Notes: generated by a model from the letters alone, not told the origin. A DNA stretch of 64,000 bases from Luteolibacter arcticus (GCF_025950235.1 NZ_JAPDDT010000001.1:496001-560000), one strand, 5' to 3'. Positions 51,538 through 61,246 are shown, counted from the first letter of the stretch. Program-made: numbers and translations.

Positions 51538-54435
51538 GTGATCGGACGCCTCTTCCTCACCGCGTGGCTGACGCTGCTATTCGCCGCGGCGTTGTTTGGC
51601 GCAGAGGAGCCGCGGGCTTGGCCGCCGCGAGACGCGATCCAGACCTGGCGAGTCGGCTCCGGTCTGCCTCATCAGCGGGTGCAGGCGGTCTGCCAAACGG
51701 AGGATGGCTTCCTGTGGATCGGCACCGCGCAAGGACTGGCTCGTTTCGACGGTGTGGACTTCGAACTCGCCCCGCTTCCTGACAACCCCTCGGTCGTTCG
51801 CCTCTCCGCGGGCAAGGGCAACCGGCTGTGGGTGGGCACCGGCGACGGCACCCTGTGGCGCGGCGAAGGCATGCGCTTCGAAAAGGTATTCCAAGATGGG
51901 TTTCCGGGAGGCTTCGAGATCCTTGCGGAGGATCGCGATGGACGCTTGTGGATTTCGTCCATTGGCCACTTCCGCGTGTATCTCTGGGAAAAAGGAGAAC
52001 TGCGCGACATGACCGCGCACTGGGATCAAACGGGAGCCGGACACGTCGCGCAGATGCGAGTGGATGAGCAAGGCCGTCCGATCGCCAATGGAGGAGGAAT
52101 GATCTGGACCGTCCAAGGCGAAACCTTGGAACCGGTACCCGGCTACAAAGGCGACTCGATTTATCATGCTCCCGGTCGTGACCACAGCTACTGGGTGAGC
52201 GATGGCTCCGGCGTGCGCCGCCTTTCCGAGGGAAGGCTTTCGCCACCGGTCGGTCCTGGGAATTGGGGCGGGCGGCACCTCACGTTCGGAATCGAAGATC
52301 ATGACGGCAATCTTTGGGTGGCTACCGGCGGATACGGCATCCTGTGCTATCGCGACCAAGTCACCCACCGCCGGCTCGACACGCGCGATGGCCTGTGTGG
52401 TGATTTCGCGAGCTGCCTCTACGTCGACCGTCAGGGCAACTTGTGGGTGGGTTCGGATGGCGGCGGACTCAGCCGCGTTACCCCTGCCTTGTTTGGTGTC
52501 GCCGGGCGGGTCGAGGGTCTCAGCTCGGACCGCGTCACGGCCATCGAGCGCGGTCCCGACGGTTCGCTGTGGATCGGAACCCACGCCGATGGTTTGAACC
52601 GCTTCGATGGCAGCGCGTTCTCGCGGGTGCCGGGCTTTCCCGAGACCACGGGGGTGCTGTCGCTGGCCGCGGAAGGAAAGGACCTGTGGATCGGCCACTC
52701 GGGCGGGCTGGCCCTTTGGAGCGAAGGGCAGCGAGAGGGCGTCGTCGGCTGGCCTCGCAGCGGTTGGGCCGTCGAAGCCCTGCATCGCGACCGCCAAGGA
52801 GGACTGTGGGTCGGCCAACGCAGTGCAGGCTCGGTGATCTGCATGCGAGGAAGGATTCCTGGCGAGGTCCGCCTGCGCGCGGATGCCCAAACGGAGTTCG
52901 ATGTCCGCGACTTTGCTGAAGACGAAACCGGGGCGGTGTGGATCGGCACCGACGGAGCGGGATTGTTTCGCCACTCTGAAGGGAAGGTCGATGCTGTAGG
53001 AAGTTTCCGGCAGGTGACCGCTCTGGAAGTGGGAGGCACGGGTGAGCTATGGGTCGCCGCGGATGGCGGACTGGCGCGGATCTGGCAGAGGGAAGGGACA
53101 TGGCAAGTCGAGCCGGGGTGGCACGCGGGAGTGCTCCGCACCCTTTGCGCGGACACACGAGGAGGCTTGTGGGCCACCGATGACCAAGGCCTGTGTCGCT
53201 TGGACGTGGGAACCTCGCCCGCACGGATCACCCGGTTTGGCCAAGCGGACGGTGTGCCGGGGTTGCAAGGCGCCGGCAGCGGACATCCCCAATCGGTGCG
53301 CGACGATGCGGGGCGCTTGTGGTTTGCGACCACGGCCGGCGTCGCGACGGTCGAGCCGTCCGGCTTCGCGATGGAAAGCAAGGTTCCGCCGGTTCTGTTA
53401 GAAGATTTGCGGGTAAACGGTTTGCCGCGATGGCAGCGGGGCCAGGCAGGGATGCCGGTCTTTCAGAGCAGCGACCGCGGCTTTGAGTTCCGTTTCACGG
53501 CGATCGATCTGCGCCATCCGGAGATGCTCGACTTTGCCGCTCGCATCGATGGGGTCGATGCGGGGTGGACCGATCTCGGGAGGACCGATGCCGTTTTTCA
53601 TTCGGCGCTGCCGACGGGAGAGCACCGGTTCCGGTTGAAGGTGCGCGATCGCAGCGGGGCTTGGAGCGACGAGCATTCCTTGGCATTCCGGATCCTTCCT
53701 CCGCTCTGGCAACGAGGTTGGTTCATCGCGGTGGTGACGACCTTCGGGTTGATCATTGCCGCGGGTGTTGCGTGGTTGGTCGCTCGCTGGCGGTTGCAAC
53801 GACAACTCACGGCGCTACGCGTCGAGCGAGCACTTGAAGCCGAGCGAGCCCGGATCGCCCGTGACCTCCATGATCATCTCGGATCCGGTTTGACGGAGAT
53901 TGCCTTTCTCGGCGACTCGCTGCGGATGGAACGCGGCGATGGCGGAGAAGCCGCCGAGGTCTCAGTCCGCGCGCGCGAGCTGACCCGCACCATGGATGAA
54001 ACGGTGTGGGCGCTGAATCCCGAGAATGACACGTTCGAAGGACTGATCTCCTACCTCGGTCACGCGATGCCGGTCTGGCTGAAGTCGAGCGGCATCCGCT
54101 GCCGGTTGGATTTCCCGGATGAGTCACTCCGCTTTGGCCTCAACGCCCGCGTTCGCCGTGAACTCTATCTCGCGTGCAAGGAGGCCGCCCATAACGCGGT
54201 GAAGCACTCGGGAGCTGAAGCCATCATCCTGCGCGTTGAAAAGATCGAACGCGACCTCGTCATCACTCTCAGCGACGACGGCCGCGGCTTTGACCCGGCT
54301 TCCGTGACAGCCGGCAACGGGCTCGCCAACTTGAAACGCCGGTTGTCTGAACTCGGCGGCACCGCCACCATCACGAGCAAGCCAGCCGCAGGAACGACAG
54401 TCCGCTTCGTCCTGCCGCTCGCGGATTCGCCATGA
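51538..54435 (+). CDS. Propeller-type sensor histidine kinase (HisKA_3)
   Basis: This is a 965-residue membrane sensor. After a signal peptide (LFLTAWLTLLFAAALFGA) come two seven-bladed propellers made of repeats such as EDGFLWIGTAQGLARFDG and DGSLWIGTHADGLNRFDG, then a Y_Y_Y-type Ig domain (FEFRFTAIDLRHPEMLDFAARI). One membrane helix (GWFIAVVTTFGLIIAAGVAWL, near 735-755) follows. The kinase part has RDLHDHLGSGLTEIAF with the phospho-acceptor His near 778, and an HATPase with DDGRGFDPA and GNGLANLKRRL. The periplasmic propellers suggest sensing of carbohydrate or peptide. It overlaps its response regulator. Confidence 0.9.
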   Translation: MIGRLFLTAWLTLLFAAALFGAEEPRAWPPRDAIQTWRVGSGLPHQRVQAVCQTEDGFLWIGTAQGLARFDGVDFELAPLPDNPSVVRLSAGKGNRLWVGTGDGTLWRGEGMRFEKVFQDGFPGGFEILAEDRDGRLWISSIGHFRVYLWEKGELRDMTAHWDQTGAGHVAQMRVDEQGRPIANGGGMIWTVQGETLEPVPGYKGDSIYHAPGRDHSYWVSDGSGVRRLSEGRLSPPVGPGNWGGRHLTFGIEDHDGNLWVATGGYGILCYRDQVTHRRLDTRDGLCGDFASCLYVDRQGNLWVGSDGGGLSRVTPALFGVAGRVEGLSSDRVTAIERGPDGSLWIGTHADGLNRFDGSAFSRVPGFPETTGVLSLAAEGKDLWIGHSGGLALWSEGQREGVVGWPRSGWAVEALHRDRQGGLWVGQRSAGSVICMRGRIPGEVRLRADAQTEFDVRDFAEDETGAVWIGTDGAGLFRHSEGKVDAVGSFRQVTALEVGGTGELWVAADGGLARIWQREGTWQVEPGWHAGVLRTLCADTRGGLWATDDQGLCRLDVGTSPARITRFGQADGVPGLQGAGSGHPQSVRDDAGRLWFATTAGVATVEPSGFAMESKVPPVLLEDLRVNGLPRWQRGQAGMPVFQSSDRGFEFRFTAIDLRHPEMLDFAARIDGVDAGWTDLGRTDAVFHSALPTGEHRFRLKVRDRSGAWSDEHSLAFRILPPLWQRGWFIAVVTTFGLIIAAGVAWLVARWRLQRQLTALRVERALEAERARIARDLHDHLGSGLTEIAFLGDSLRMERGDGGEAAEVSVRARELTRTMDETVWALNPENDTFEGLISYLGHAMPVWLKSSGIRCRLDFPDESLRFGLNARVRRELYLACKEAAHNAVKHSGAEAIILRVEKIERDLVITLSDDGRGFDPASVTAGNGLANLKRRLSELGGTATITSKPAAGTTVRFVLPLADSP

Positions 54436-55085
54436 AGATCACCGTTTCCATTGTCGATGACGACGATCGCCTGCGCCTCAGGCTGCAGCGTCTGCTCGGT
54501 CGCAGCGAGGACTGCGAATGCATCAGCGACCACGCCACAGGGCAGGATGCGGTCGAGCGGCTGCCAGGCTTGCGACCGCAAGTCGTGCTCATGGATATCA
54601 ATCTGCCCGGTCTCGACGGCATCGGCTGCGTGCAGAGGCTCAAGCCGCAGATGCCAGGCACCGAGTTCATCATGCTGACGGTGTATGAGGATTCGGAGCG
54701 TATCTTCCAAGCGCTGGCCGCAGGTGCGAGCGGCTACCTGCTCAAGCAGGCGGAGTTCGGCGAGATCCACGATGCCATCCTGCAAGTGCAGCAGGGCGGT
54801 GCCCCGATGTCGTCCCACATCGCCCGCAAAGTGGTCACCGCCTTCCGTCCCAAATCGGCTTCCGCGCCGGGCAATTTCCAGGATCTCACCGCGCGCGAGA
54901 GCGAGATCCTCGACCTGCTGTCGAAAGGCCTGCTCTACAAGGAAATCGCCGAGCAGCTCAAGGTCAGCTACAACACGGTGAACAACCACGTCCGCCACAT
55001 CTACGAAAAACTGCACGTCAACACCCGCACCGAAGCCGTCGCCATCTACTTCGAGTCCCGTAGCCTGCCGGAGCGCCCCGGATGA
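54432..55085 (+). CDS. NarL/LuxR-type response regulator
   Basis: This 217-residue regulator has a receiver domain (VSIVDDDDRLRLRLQRLL, with the phospho-acceptor Asp55 in VVLMDINLPGLDG, and the GASGYLLKQ switch Lys) and a C-terminal LuxR helix-turn-helix (LTARESEILDLLSKGLLYKE, IAEQLKVSYNTVNNHVRHIY). The start codon overlaps the kinase stop (ATGA), so the two are a matched pair. Given the large secreted glycan-degrading genes upstream, these are plausible targets, but no operator is known. Confidence 0.92.
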   Translation: MKITVSIVDDDDRLRLRLQRLLGRSEDCECISDHATGQDAVERLPGLRPQVVLMDINLPGLDGIGCVQRLKPQMPGTEFIMLTVYEDSERIFQALAAGASGYLLKQAEFGEIHDAILQVQQGGAPMSSHIARKVVTAFRPKSASAPGNFQDLTARESEILDLLSKGLLYKEIAEQLKVSYNTVNNHVRHIYEKLHVNTRTEAVAIYFESRSLPERPG

Positions 55086-55128
55086 ATGGTTGTTGCCTCC
55101 CCGGGGGAAGGCATAGAAAAATCCGCCC

Positions 55129-55980
55129 GTGCACGAAAGCATCGAGCGTTTGATTCAGGCGGCCCTGACAGAAGACATCGGGTCGGGGGACCTGACGTCG
55201 CAGTATTTCGTCCCTGGAGACCGCCGTGCGACGGGCTTCATCGTGGCCCGCGAGTCCGGGGTGCTCTCCGGAGGCGAGGTGGCACTGGAAGTCTTCCGTC
55301 GGGTGGACCCGTCGATCGATGCCACGTTGCTGGTCGAAGACGGCAGCCGGATCTCCGAGGGGGCTTTCCTGATCAAGATCGAGGGCCCGGCGCGCTCGGT
55401 GCTCACCGCCGAACGGACGGCGCTCAATTTCCTCCAACGCATGAGCGGCGTCGCCAGTGCGACGTGGCAGTTCGTGGAGGCAGTAAAGAGCACCAACACC
55501 GGCATCCTGGACACCCGCAAGACCATCCCCGGTTGGCGGCACTTGGACAAGCTGGCGGTGACCCATGGTGGTGGCGTGAACCATCGCATGGGGCTCTACG
55601 ACCGGGTGATGGTGAAGGACAATCACCTCGTCGCCGAAGGTCGCTTGGAGGAACTTCAGGAAGCGATCACCAAGCTCAAGGACGAGCATCCGGATGTGGA
55701 GGTCGAGCTTGAGGCAGACAACCTGGAGCAGGTCGAAGCATTCCTCGGGCTTGAAGGTGTCGATCACCTGCTGCTCGACAACATGAGTCTTGCCGATATG
55801 CGGCAAGCCGTCGAATTGCGCGGTGACAAGGCGGCGCCGTTGTTGGAAGCAAGCGGCGGCGTGAATCTCGACACCGTCGCCGGCATCGCCGCGACCGGAG
55901 TGGACTTCATTTCCGTGGGGGCCATCACGCATTCGGTGAAGGCACTCGATCTGGCATTGGACTTCGTGAAGCGCGAATGA
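55129..55980 (+). CDS. nadC: Nicotinate-nucleotide pyrophosphorylase (carboxylating)
   Basis: This enzyme converts quinolinate and PRPP to nicotinate mononucleotide in NAD synthesis. The 283-residue protein has the ALTEDIGSGDLTS opening, AERTALNFLQRMSGVAS and the phosphate-binding TRKTIPGWRHLDKLAVTHGG near residue 125 (GGGVNHRMGLYD follows). It ends with IAATGVDFISVGAITHSVKALDLALD, all family signatures. The GTG at 55129 gives the usual N-terminus. Its stop overlaps the birA start, making a two-gene cofactor operon. Confidence 0.95.
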   Translation: MHESIERLIQAALTEDIGSGDLTSQYFVPGDRRATGFIVARESGVLSGGEVALEVFRRVDPSIDATLLVEDGSRISEGAFLIKIEGPARSVLTAERTALNFLQRMSGVASATWQFVEAVKSTNTGILDTRKTIPGWRHLDKLAVTHGGGVNHRMGLYDRVMVKDNHLVAEGRLEELQEAITKLKDEHPDVEVELEADNLEQVEAFLGLEGVDHLLLDNMSLADMRQAVELRGDKAAPLLEASGGVNLDTVAGIAATGVDFISVGAITHSVKALDLALDFVKRE

Positions 55981-56726
55981 GTCCGATGTGGCAAGAGGCC
56001 GAGCTGCCAGCTGGTTTCCGCTTGGACTTCCGGGAGTCGACCGGCTCGACCAACGACGATGTCCGCGAAGCGGCACGAACCGGTGCTTCCGCAGGCTTGG
56101 TAGTCGTCGCCGAACGACAACAAGCGGGCAGGGGACGTCGCGGAGCCGCGTGGATTTGCCCGCCGGGCGAAGGCCTCGCCTTTTCCGTTCTACTACGCCC
56201 GTCGGAGCCCAAGTCGCTCTGGCCGCGGCTATCTCTCGCCGCCGGACTCGCCGTCGCGGAAGGACTCGACCGTCACGGTGTCGCCGCCGAGGTGAAGTGG
56301 CCAAACGACGTCTGGATCGGCGGGAAAAAGATCGCCGGGATCCTGGTCGAAGCCGGCGAAGATTTCGTGACCGTGGGCATCGGCATCAATGTCGGCGTGA
56401 CGAATTTCCCCGAAATGCTGGCAGCCAGCGCCACCTCGCTCGCCCTCGAGTGTGGCGACGCCCCGGAACTGCCGCTGGTGCTCGCCTCCGTGTTGGAACG
56501 CCTGCCGGTATGGGAGGCCAAGATCGGTGCGGACTTCGATGAACTGCTACGTCGCTTTCGCGAGCGCTGCGCGCTGACTGGCAAGCAAATCCGCCTGACC
56601 TGCGCCGACGGAGTTCTCGCAGGAGAAGCCGCCGGAATCGGCGACGGCGGTGAGTTGCTGATCCGCACTCCCGAGGGCATCCGCCGGATTGTTCAAGCGG
56701 AGGAAATCCGGCTGGCGGAAGGCTGA
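55977..56726 (+). CDS. birA: Biotin-[acetyl-CoA-carboxylase] ligase
   Basis: This 249-residue enzyme attaches biotin to the carboxyl carrier protein. GSTNDDVREAARTGA begins the catalytic domain. GRGRRGAAWICPPGEGLAFS is the biotinyl-AMP loop, and KWPNDVWIGGKKIAGILVEAG near residue 104 is the second signature. The C-terminal SH3-like part (LTCADGVLAGEAAGIGDGGEL) is present. There is no N-terminal helix-turn-helix, so it cannot repress biotin genes as the E. coli protein does. It is translationally coupled to nadC (ATGA). Confidence 0.93.
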   Translation: MSPMWQEAELPAGFRLDFRESTGSTNDDVREAARTGASAGLVVVAERQQAGRGRRGAAWICPPGEGLAFSVLLRPSEPKSLWPRLSLAAGLAVAEGLDRHGVAAEVKWPNDVWIGGKKIAGILVEAGEDFVTVGIGINVGVTNFPEMLAASATSLALECGDAPELPLVLASVLERLPVWEAKIGADFDELLRRFRERCALTGKQIRLTCADGVLAGEAAGIGDGGELLIRTPEGIRRIVQAEEIRLAEG

Positions 56727-56731
56727 GGCGT

Positions 56732-57511
56732 TCAGGCTTCCGATTCCTCGAGTTCCTCCTCTCCCTCCACAACATGAGGCGCGGTGTGGAGGCGCCGTTC
56801 GATCTCGATCTCGCCTAACATGTGCGCCTGGCGCAGGATGAACTGGTTCATCTTCATCAGCTCCAGCACCGCCAGGAAGGTCACGATGACCTCCGCCTTG
56901 GTGGTCGCGGTTTCGAAGAGGGAATCGAAGCGCGCGGCTTGTCCCGGCACGAAGCGGAACAACAGCATCTCGATCTTGTCGGCCACCGTGTAGCGGTCAT
57001 CGACGATGTCGCCGAGGTCGTGCGACTCTTCGAAGCGCTTGAGCACGTTCTGGAAGGCCCGGATGAGGTCGAAGATCGACACCTCGGCGAGGCTGACCGG
57101 TTCCTCCGGAAGATCCGGTTTTTCCGACTGGTAGGCGAACGACCCTTCCTGCTCGACCTCCTTCAGGCTGAGGAATCCGGCGGCGTCCTTGAACTTCTTG
57201 TACTCGATGAGCTGGCGGATCAACTCCCAGCGCGGGTCGTCTTCCTCGGCGTCTTCCTCCGGCGGTTGGTCCTGGCGCGGCAGCAGCGTGCGGCTCTTCA
57301 GATACATCAGGTTCGCCGCCATCAAGATGAATTCGGCGGCGAGATCGATGTTCAGGAGTCGGAACGTGTTGATGTAGTCGAGGTACTGGCTGGTGATGCG
57401 GGCGATCGAGATGTTGTGGATGTCCACCTCATCCTTCTTGATGAGGTAGAGAAGCAGATCGAGGGGACCCTCGAAAATGTCCAGTTTTACCTTGTAGTCG
57501 GTGCCTTCCAC
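56732..57511 (-). CDS. scpA: Segregation and condensation protein A
   Basis: This is the kleisin subunit that bridges the SMC dimer for chromosome segregation. The 259-residue protein opens with the strongly conserved YKVKLDIFEGPLDLLLYLIK and EVDIHNISIARITSQYLDYI. EFILMAANLMYLKSRTLLPR near residue 60 is the neck-binding helix. The C-terminal winged-helix region contains VIVTFLAVLELMKMNQF. ScpB is usually next to it but is not in this window; the gene converges on birA with a 5-nt gap. Confidence 0.95.
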   Translation of the reverse strand: MEGTDYKVKLDIFEGPLDLLLYLIKKDEVDIHNISIARITSQYLDYINTFRLLNIDLAAEFILMAANLMYLKSRTLLPRQDQPPEEDAEEDDPRWELIRQLIEYKKFKDAAGFLSLKEVEQEGSFAYQSEKPDLPEEPVSLAEVSIFDLIRAFQNVLKRFEESHDLGDIVDDRYTVADKIEMLLFRFVPGQAARFDSLFETATTKAEVIVTFLAVLELMKMNQFILRQAHMLGEIEIERRLHTAPHVVEGEEELEESEA

Positions 57512-57615
57512 GGCCGGACAGGTAGGGGATCGCCCCCCGGCGGGCGAGGGGAAATTTGCGCTCGCAAGCGTAAGGCTGCACCGGTGTAATCCCGCCGCTC
57601 CCCGCGGGGCTTATC

Positions 57616-59229
57616 ATGGAGGCGGATCAAACGCAGTCATTCAATCAGAAGCTGAGCCAGTGGATCGCCAGTCAAGGCTTCTGGTTCCAGCTCCGGCACT
57701 CGATGTCGGGCGGCGGCGGCTGGGCAATGACGCTCAGTCACCTGACGCGTCTGGGCTTCAAGGTGCTGATCGCCCTGCTGGTCGCGGCGGCCGTATTCGG
57801 GATCTACCTGATCAAGCGGGTGGATTCGGGGTCCTTCATCCAATCGCTCGACGGTGGATTGGCCACGGGGCTTTCCGCCAGTGAGGCGAAAATCCTGGAA
57901 CTTCGCCGGGTACAGGGCGACGCCCAGATCCGCCGGGTGGGCGTGGAAGGTGGCGAGAAGAGCTTTTTCCGCAGCTTGGACGCCGGGAACATCCGGTTCA
58001 AGATGCCCCTGATGGCGGGCCTCAGCGGCACCTGGAAGGCCGGCACCTTGCAGGCAAAGTGGCTGGAGATGGAGGTGAAGGCGGGCACCGATTCGACGGA
58101 GCAGGCAAAACTGCTGGGGGACGCGCTTTTCCGCGACTGGGCAGGCTTCGACTTCTCCTCGGTGGAAGTGGATGAAGCGTCGCTCCGCTGGGGATTCTCG
58201 CAGCGAGCGGCCGGCCGCATCGAAAAGAGCCGCATGATCGCGACCCGCTCGCCGGAAGGCTGGCGATTGGTCCTCACCGGCGGCAGATTTTCCCAGAACT
58301 GGCTCAGGGATCTCGCGATCGAGAGCATGATCGTCGAGATCGGCCGCGGGGGACTTAACGTCAAGGAGGGCAAGTTCAAGTGCGGCAAGGGCACCGTGGT
58401 CTTCAACAACGTGGCGGTGACAGGCGGCGACAAGCCGCAGGTCTCCGGCAAGGTGGAGTTTACGAATGTGGAACTTTCGTCGTTGCTGCCGGAAGCTGCC
58501 ACCTCGCTGGTGGAGGGAGTAATTTCCGGTGAACTGGCCATATCCGGATCGACCAATACGGTGGAGGGGATCCAGTTCGAAGGCGACGTGAAGTTGGCCG
58601 AGGGCTCCGTGATCAGCCTTCGCGAGCGGATCGAACTCCTGAAGTCGCTGGCCTTGGCCGACCGCTTCAACAGCTACCGCAAGGTCGACTTTACCCGCGG
58701 TAGCTTTCATCTCAAGACCGGCGGTGGTTCGCTGAAGCTGACCCGAGTGGACCTCGTTGCGGGCGATCTGATGACCATGCAGGGTCTGCTGGAGGTCCGC
58801 TACCCGACCGATCAGGAACTTTCCGGCCCCGAGGGTACGAATTCTCCGGGCCGGTTTGCCCCGGTCTTCGACGCGAAAGCTGCCACCGAGAGCACCAAGG
58901 GTGACGAGATGTCTCTTTCAAAGGCGGGCAAGGCGAACTCGTCGGATTCGAAGGACATGCAGATTTTCGACCGCCGGGCCCAGGAGCGCATCGACGAGCA
59001 ACTCGAACAGGAGCAACTGATCCGCCGCGCCCAGTCCCTGCGCTGCAGCGGCGGCGTGCGGATCACGATCCCAGGTGAAGCCTTTGATCGCAATCAGCCC
59101 TTGCGCGAAGCCTTTCCGGTCGACCCCGGCACGGGCCGCATCGCCATGGATGTGCCGCTGGATGGCACACTCTTCGAGCTGACCCGCCGCCAAGCGGAGG
59201 AGATCAGCCAGCTCACCGAAAAGCGCTGA
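57616..59229 (+). CDS. AsmA-like membrane-anchored protein
   Basis: This 537-residue protein has one N-terminal membrane helix (FKVLIALLVAAAVFGIYLI near residue 48). A long beta-rich region follows in the style of AsmA/TamB-type envelope proteins, with repeated strand units such as IESMIVEIGRGGLNVKEGKF, VSGKVEFTNVELSSLLPEA and GVISGELAISGSTNTVEGIQFE. A charged coiled coil (RAQERIDEQLEQEQLIRRAQ) and a short beta C-terminus follow. It probably faces the periplasm and may help lipid or outer-membrane-protein transport; this is inference. It diverges from scpA across 104 nt. Confidence 0.6.
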   Translation: MEADQTQSFNQKLSQWIASQGFWFQLRHSMSGGGGWAMTLSHLTRLGFKVLIALLVAAAVFGIYLIKRVDSGSFIQSLDGGLATGLSASEAKILELRRVQGDAQIRRVGVEGGEKSFFRSLDAGNIRFKMPLMAGLSGTWKAGTLQAKWLEMEVKAGTDSTEQAKLLGDALFRDWAGFDFSSVEVDEASLRWGFSQRAAGRIEKSRMIATRSPEGWRLVLTGGRFSQNWLRDLAIESMIVEIGRGGLNVKEGKFKCGKGTVVFNNVAVTGGDKPQVSGKVEFTNVELSSLLPEAATSLVEGVISGELAISGSTNTVEGIQFEGDVKLAEGSVISLRERIELLKSLALADRFNSYRKVDFTRGSFHLKTGGGSLKLTRVDLVAGDLMTMQGLLEVRYPTDQELSGPEGTNSPGRFAPVFDAKAATESTKGDEMSLSKAGKANSSDSKDMQIFDRRAQERIDEQLEQEQLIRRAQSLRCSGGVRITIPGEAFDRNQPLREAFPVDPGTGRIAMDVPLDGTLFELTRRQAEEISQLTEKR

Positions 59230-59245
59230 CGGCCGTGAATCCCCG

Positions 59246-60154
59246 TCAGATCGCCGGGGTAGCGAGCCCCAGGCTGGCGTAGATCTCGCGGGTGGCCTTG
59301 CTCTTGTTGAGCGTGTAGAAATGGATGCCGTCCACGTCGTGGTCGAGCAGCTCGGCGCATTGCTGTGCCGCGTAGTGGATGCCGACTTTCTCCACTGCTG
59401 CGGGTTCGCCCTTGGCGCGATCCAGCGCCCGCAGCAGCTTCGCCGGGAAGCGGGCGCCGGCGGCCAGTTCGGCCATCCGGCTCATGCTGGAAAGCGAAGT
59501 CACCGGCATGATGCCCGCGATGATCGGAACGTGAATGCCATGGAGCCGGCAGCGGTCGCGGAAGTCGAAGAAGTCGTGGTTGTCGAAAAACAACTGCGTG
59601 CAGATGTAGTCCGCACCCTCATCGATCTTGGCCTTGAGGTGATCGAGTTCCAACAGCCGGTTGGGAGTGGTGGGGTGACCTTCGGGGAAGCCGGCGACGC
59701 CGATGCCAAAGCCCCGGGGGTCTGGATGCGCCCCGGATTCATTGAACTTGCGGATGAAGCGGACCAGGTCCGCGGCATGGCGGAAGTCGCAGTCGGACCA
59801 GTCGTAGTCCGGCCAATCGCGGGGCGGATCGCCGCGCAGGGCAAGGATGTTGCTCACCCCGGCCGCAGCATAGCGGCGAAGGATCTCCTCGATCTGCGGC
59901 TCGCTGTGACCGACGCAGGTCAGGTGGGGCACCGGTGGGACGGAGGTGGTTTGCTTGATCTTCACCACCAGCTCGTGGGTCATTTCCCGCGTGCTGCCGC
60001 CGGCCCCGTAGGTCACCGACACGAACGACGGCTGATAGGCCTCCAGTTCGACAATGGTTTTGTAGAGGTCCTCCACCCCGGCGGTGGACTTCGGTGGGAA
60101 GAACTCAAAGGAAAAGGTCGGACGGCGGTTCGCCAGGATGTCGCGGATATGCAT
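59246..60154 (-). CDS. metF: 5,10-methylenetetrahydrofolate reductase
   Basis: This enzyme reduces methylenetetrahydrofolate to methyl-THF for methionine synthesis. The 302-residue barrel enzyme shows FSFEFFPPKSTAG near residue 15 (Glu for folate), YGAGGSTREMT, HLTCVGHSEPQIEE, NILALRGDPP, FPEGHP and a DYICTQLFFDNHDFFDF segment, all FAD/folate site signatures. The C-terminus (HDVDGIHFYTLNKSKATREI) is complete. It converges on the AsmA-like gene. Confidence 0.95.
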   Translation of the reverse strand: MHIRDILANRRPTFSFEFFPPKSTAGVEDLYKTIVELEAYQPSFVSVTYGAGGSTREMTHELVVKIKQTTSVPPVPHLTCVGHSEPQIEEILRRYAAAGVSNILALRGDPPRDWPDYDWSDCDFRHAADLVRFIRKFNESGAHPDPRGFGIGVAGFPEGHPTTPNRLLELDHLKAKIDEGADYICTQLFFDNHDFFDFRDRCRLHGIHVPIIAGIMPVTSLSSMSRMAELAAGARFPAKLLRALDRAKGEPAAVEKVGIHYAAQQCAELLDHDVDGIHFYTLNKSKATREIYASLGLATPAI

Positions 60155-60293
60155 GCGCTGAAAGACAGCCGCAGCATGGGTGCCTGCGCCCCGGCGTGGG
60201 GAGCAAAAAACCGGCGCTGTCGCAACTTCGCAGGATCCGGGGAGTTTTCCACCTCGCGGACCGTAACGGTCCCGCTATTCTCGCTCCGGCCCC

Positions 60294-61124
60294 ATGAACT
60301 CCTCTCTCACCCCTTGGATCGCCTTGCTTTTCGTCGGCACCGCCCTCGCGCAGGAACCGCCGAAGACCGACGACACTCCGCCCCCGCCACGAGGCGAGGG
60401 TGGCAAGGATCGTCCGGGCAAGGACAAGGATCGCGGGGGACGGATGCAGGACTTCTGGAAGAAGGCCGATTCCGATGGCGACGGCTTCATTTCCGCGGCC
60501 GAATTCGCGACCATGGAGCGTCCCGGCCAGCTTCCGGAGGAGAAGCGCACCGAGATTTTCAAGCGGCTCGACAAGGATGGGGACGGACGCATCGATTTGA
60601 AGGAATTGCCGCGGCGGCCTCAGGGTGGCATGCCACCGCTGGAAGAGGTCGATGCGGACAAGGATGGCCGGATCGTCTTCACGGAGTTCAAGAACCTTGG
60701 ATTCGTTGCCAAGCTTCCGGAAGAACGGCAGCAGAAGATGTTCAGTCGCATGGACCGGGACGGCGACGGGGCGCTGACCCCGAAGGATCGTCCCGAAGGT
60801 CCGCCGCACCGAGACGGCAAGCGCGATGGGAAGAAGGATGGCAAAGACGGCAAAGGGGGTCGCGAGGACGGCAAGGGCGGTCGCGGCGGCAACCCGTCGG
60901 ATATCGTCCGCAAGCTCGATCAGAATGGCGATGCAGCTCTCAGCTTCGAGGAATTCCGCCAAGCCGGCTTCCTGAAGGAGAAGAGTGAGGACGAGCAGGA
61001 GGACCGCTTCGAGGAAATGGACCGCAACAAGGACCTCAAGATTGACGCTGCCGACTTCCCTCCGCCGCAGGACGGCCCGAAGCCTGAGGGGCCAAAGAAG
61101 GATGGGGCTCCTGTTGGTCCCTGA
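60294..61124 (+). CDS. Secreted EF-hand protein with six calcium loops
   Basis: This 276-residue protein has a signal peptide (MNSSLTPWIALLFVGTALA). Six EF-hand-like loops are visible: DSDGDGFISAAEF, DKDGDGRIDLKEL, DADKDGRIVFTEF, DRDGDGALTPKD, DQNGDAALSFEEF and DRNKDLKIDAADF. Between loops 4 and 5 is a Lys/Asp/Gly repeat (GKRDGKKDGKDGKGG). It is probably an extracellular or periplasmic calcium binder or buffer; such proteins are common in Planctomycetota and Verrucomicrobiota. Upstream, GACCGT-A-ACGGTC (60259-60271) lies just before a TATTCT (60276-60281) that could be its -10 box. Confidence 0.85.
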   Translation: MNSSLTPWIALLFVGTALAQEPPKTDDTPPPPRGEGGKDRPGKDKDRGGRMQDFWKKADSDGDGFISAAEFATMERPGQLPEEKRTEIFKRLDKDGDGRIDLKELPRRPQGGMPPLEEVDADKDGRIVFTEFKNLGFVAKLPEERQQKMFSRMDRDGDGALTPKDRPEGPPHRDGKRDGKKDGKDGKGGREDGKGGRGGNPSDIVRKLDQNGDAALSFEEFRQAGFLKEKSEDEQEDRFEEMDRNKDLKIDAADFPPPQDGPKPEGPKKDGAPVGP

Positions 61125-61147
61125 CCCGGCTCTTGGGAATTGAATCC

Positions 61148-61213
61148 GGGGAACGCTGGTCTTCAGACCGGCAGAGAAGGACCATTCGAGCCGGTCTGGA
61201 GACCGGCGCTCCC
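61148..61213. repeat. REP-like palindromic repeat, copy 3 (full length)
   Basis: Two ~24-base arms, GGGAACGCTGGTCTTC... and ...GGAGACCGGCGCTCCC, are inverted relative to each other around AGAGAAGGACCATTCGA. Each arm contains its own small palindrome GGTCT..AGACC. It sits between converging genes. Confidence 0.7.
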
Positions 61214-61246
61214 AGGCCAACCGCCGTTCCCGCGGCGCGCCGGAAG

